Part shown: positions 31,731 to 33,470 of the stretch, in pieces
How the letters are laid out: each line of letters opens with the position of its first letter
Position numbering within the stretch: position 1 is the first letter of the stretch
NCBI GenBank assembly: GCA_002868925.1
Contig: PKTZ01000091.1
Location: forward strand, 1 to 33,470
DNA length: 33,470 bases
From: Desulfuromonas sp.
GTDB taxonomy: Bacteria; Desulfobacterota; Desulfuromonadia; Desulfuromonadales; UBA2294
Direction: 5' to 3'
Translations under genes and position numbers: made by a program
Notes under the pieces: generated by a model
What the model saw: the letters and a program-made list of their open reading frames with translations, nothing else
Database searches by the model: none
Told to the model about the DNA's origin: nothing

Positions 31731-33470
31731 ATGCATAGCGGTACTTTTGTGCGTCGGGTTGGTTTGTCGTTTTTGTTGGTATTGATGATGATTCTTTTCG
31801 GGCTGTCAGGGAAGGTTTTTTCCTGGTCGTCCCTTCCGGTTGTCGATGATCCGTTGGTGCGGATGCCGGGGACCCAGCAGAACCAGGGAGTTGCTGTCGA
31901 GTCTTCCGGACGCTGCCTGAATTGTCACGGTGGCTACAACCAGGCGGTCGAGCCGGGCCATAACTGGAAAGGTTCGATGATGGCACAGGCGTCGCGTGAC
32001 CCGATCTTTTGGGCCTGCATGACGGTCGCCGCCCAGGATTCGGTATGGGCCCTCGGTAATCCGAACGCCGTCGATCTGTGCGAGCGTTGCCATTTCCCGA
32101 CCGGGTGGCTGCAGGGGCGTTCCGATCCGCCGAACGCTTCGGCGATGACCGGTAGCGACTACGACGGACTCTCCTGTGATTTCTGTCACCAGTTATGGGA
32201 TCCCTTCTTCGAAACGACCGCCAATGGTAGCCGGGAGGGGAGTGACTGGAGCGGCTACTGGGACGAGGCGTCATCGCTCTCTTCTACCGAGGCTGGCAAG
32301 ACATACACTGACGACCAGACCCTTTCCGGAAATATCAGCCTCTTTAACCCGGGAAAGTTCTTCGTCAACGACAAGCCGAAGTATCTGAACAGTTACACCG
32401 AAAGTGCCAGCGGACAGTTCTTTGTTTCTTCGGCGCGCTCCAAGCGGGCGAGTTTCGCCGACGCCGGGGCCAAGCACCAGATGCTCTACAGCCGATTTCA
32501 CAAGTCGAAATACCTCTGTGCTACCTGTCATGATGTCTCCAACCCGGCCCTGGCCAATCTCGGTCTCTCGGGTCTGGCCGATCAGTCGGGCGGCAGCGAC
32601 CTCATCTCCGAGCAGTATTCGGCTTCGAGTTATTTCCATGTCGAACGGACATTCTCAGAATTCATGCTTTCGGCATACGGCCAGCAGGGGGGCGCCGCAA
32701 CCAATCCTGAGTTCCGTGCGCAGGGTGCACCGTCGATCACCAACGCCGCCAAGTGCCAGGACTGCCATATGCGCGACGTTGTCGGTGCCGCCGCCAACAA
32801 GTCGACGGCGGTGCTGCGACCCAACGACAGCCTGGAGCATCCGCAGTCTGGCCAGCCTCTGCACGACCTGACCGGCGGCAACGCCTGGGTCTCTTATGTC
32901 CTGGCGAGCCTCGATCAGAACGGGCCGGTCTACGATGCCCGCAATGTCGAGATTCTCAACAAGGGGCCGAACGTGTTGACCCTGGATCTCTCTCAGGGGG
33001 AGACACCGATGAGAGAAGGGGCGGCACTCAAGGACGGTTCTGACCGTGCCCTGCAGCAGCTACAGCTTGCGGCGACGCTTAAGAACCTCAATTACGATCC
33101 GGCCAGTGGGTCCTTCTCCGTCACGATTCAGAACAACAGTGGGCATAAGCTGATCTCGGGCTTCCCCGAAGGGCGTCGCATGTTCCTCAATCTGAAGCTT
33201 TACAAAGAAGGGAATCTTATTCATGAGGTGAATCCCTATTCCTATACGGTCGGTACCCTAAAGGGGATGTCGGGGGCGCCGCTTTCGACCAATGAGCAGT
33301 ATCGCGACGAGCTGGTCTACGAGGTTCATCCGAAAAGCAGCCTGACCGGTGAAGAACAGACCTTCCATTTTGTGTTGGCGACCGGGCGCTCCAAGGATAA
33401 CCGTATCCCGCCAAAGGGATTCGATATCAGTAAGGCACCTGCGCGCTTCTCGGAACCGGTATGGCACGGT
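31731..33470 (+). CDS. Secreted multiheme cytochrome c (C-terminus off window)
   Basis: The frame starts at ATG 31731, 8 nt after GGAGG, and is open for 580 codons to the window edge. A signal peptide spans residues ~8-31. Five CxxCH heme sites are seen: CLNCH 62-66, CERCH 117-121, CDFCH 149-153, CATCH 263-267 and CQDCH 342-346. The segment after residue ~350 is heme-free so far and beta-rich, with NNSGHKLISGFPEGRRMF, a histidine-containing pattern seen in several deltaproteobacterial multiheme cytochromes. An extracytoplasmic electron-transfer role is expected; substrate unknown. More hemes may lie beyond the window. Confidence 0.92.
   Translation, partial: MHSGTFVRRVGLSFLLVLMMILFGLSGKVFSWSSLPVVDDPLVRMPGTQQNQGVAVESSGRCLNCHGGYNQAVEPGHNWKGSMMAQASRDPIFWACMTVAAQDSVWALGNPNAVDLCERCHFPTGWLQGRSDPPNASAMTGSDYDGLSCDFCHQLWDPFFETTANGSREGSDWSGYWDEASSLSSTEAGKTYTDDQTLSGNISLFNPGKFFVNDKPKYLNSYTESASGQFFVSSARSKRASFADAGAKHQMLYSRFHKSKYLCATCHDVSNPALANLGLSGLADQSGGSDLISEQYSASSYFHVERTFSEFMLSAYGQQGGAATNPEFRAQGAPSITNAAKCQDCHMRDVVGAAANKSTAVLRPNDSLEHPQSGQPLHDLTGGNAWVSYVLASLDQNGPVYDARNVEILNKGPNVLTLDLSQGETPMREGAALKDGSDRALQQLQLAATLKNLNYDPASGSFSVTIQNNSGHKLISGFPEGRRMFLNLKLYKEGNLIHEVNPYSYTVGTLKGMSGAPLSTNEQYRDELVYEVHPKSSLTGEEQTFHFVLATGRSKDNRIPPKGFDISKAPARFSEPVWHG

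Noticed and set aside
1-33470. CRISPR arrays, tRNA/rRNA genes, c-di-GMP (GEMM) riboswitch motifs, transposases
   Set aside because: Looked for by eye on both strands; no regularly spaced repeats, no tRNA-like cloverleaf, no GEMM core such as GGGACGCAAAG, and no transposase frame were found.

Overview
The window is 33.5 kb of a moderately GC-rich Gram-negative chromosome. A Desulfuromonadota (Geobacter/Desulfuromonas-like deltaproteobacterial) host fits best. This is inferred from a secreted multiheme c-type cytochrome, a receiver-PATAN-type regulator, a GxxExxY cassette and a deltaproteobacterial style of tad locus. No rRNA, tRNA, CRISPR array or complete insertion sequence was found.

Layout. 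(1) 1-2731, minus strand: plsY (phospholipid synthesis), mltG (peptidoglycan chain terminator) and a receiver-domain regulator cut by the window edge. dgkA (2908-3285) is divergent from plsY. (2) 3286-9623, minus strand: gltB and gltD, the two glutamate synthase subunits, separated by a ~480-bp cassette bounded by inverted repeats that carries a broken GxxExxY gene. (3) 9773-16148, plus strand: a TetR regulator with a perfect palindrome over its own ribosome binding site, then a tightly packed tripartite RND efflux set (adaptor, inner-membrane pump, outer-membrane lipoprotein channel) ending in a strong hairpin. (4) 16177-17630, minus strand: four small genes of unknown role, two encoding CxxC zinc-ribbon-like proteins. 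(5) 17631-18710: about 1.1 kb of AT-rich DNA with no convincing gene. (6) 18711-31050, plus strand: a full tad/Flp type IVc pilus locus in the order flp, cpaA, tadE, second tadE, cpaB, cpaC, small lipoprotein, tadG, cpaE, cpaF, tadB, tadC, tadD, SH3b protein, then a terminator. (7) A stand-alone receiver protein on the minus strand and the first 580 codons of a secreted multiheme cytochrome c.

How the genes work together. The tad products form one machine: Flp is the fibre subunit, TadE/TadE2/TadG are minor pilin-like proteins, CpaA is the prepilin peptidase, CpaB/CpaC and lipoproteins make the outer-membrane pore, CpaF-TadB-TadC form the motor and platform, and CpaE localises it. The most striking observation is that cpaE is interrupted by a single in-frame TGA while the rest of the reading frame stays intact. 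The TGA forms the base of a hairpin. This could be a recent nonsense mutation, a sequencing error, or recoding; the sequence alone cannot decide.
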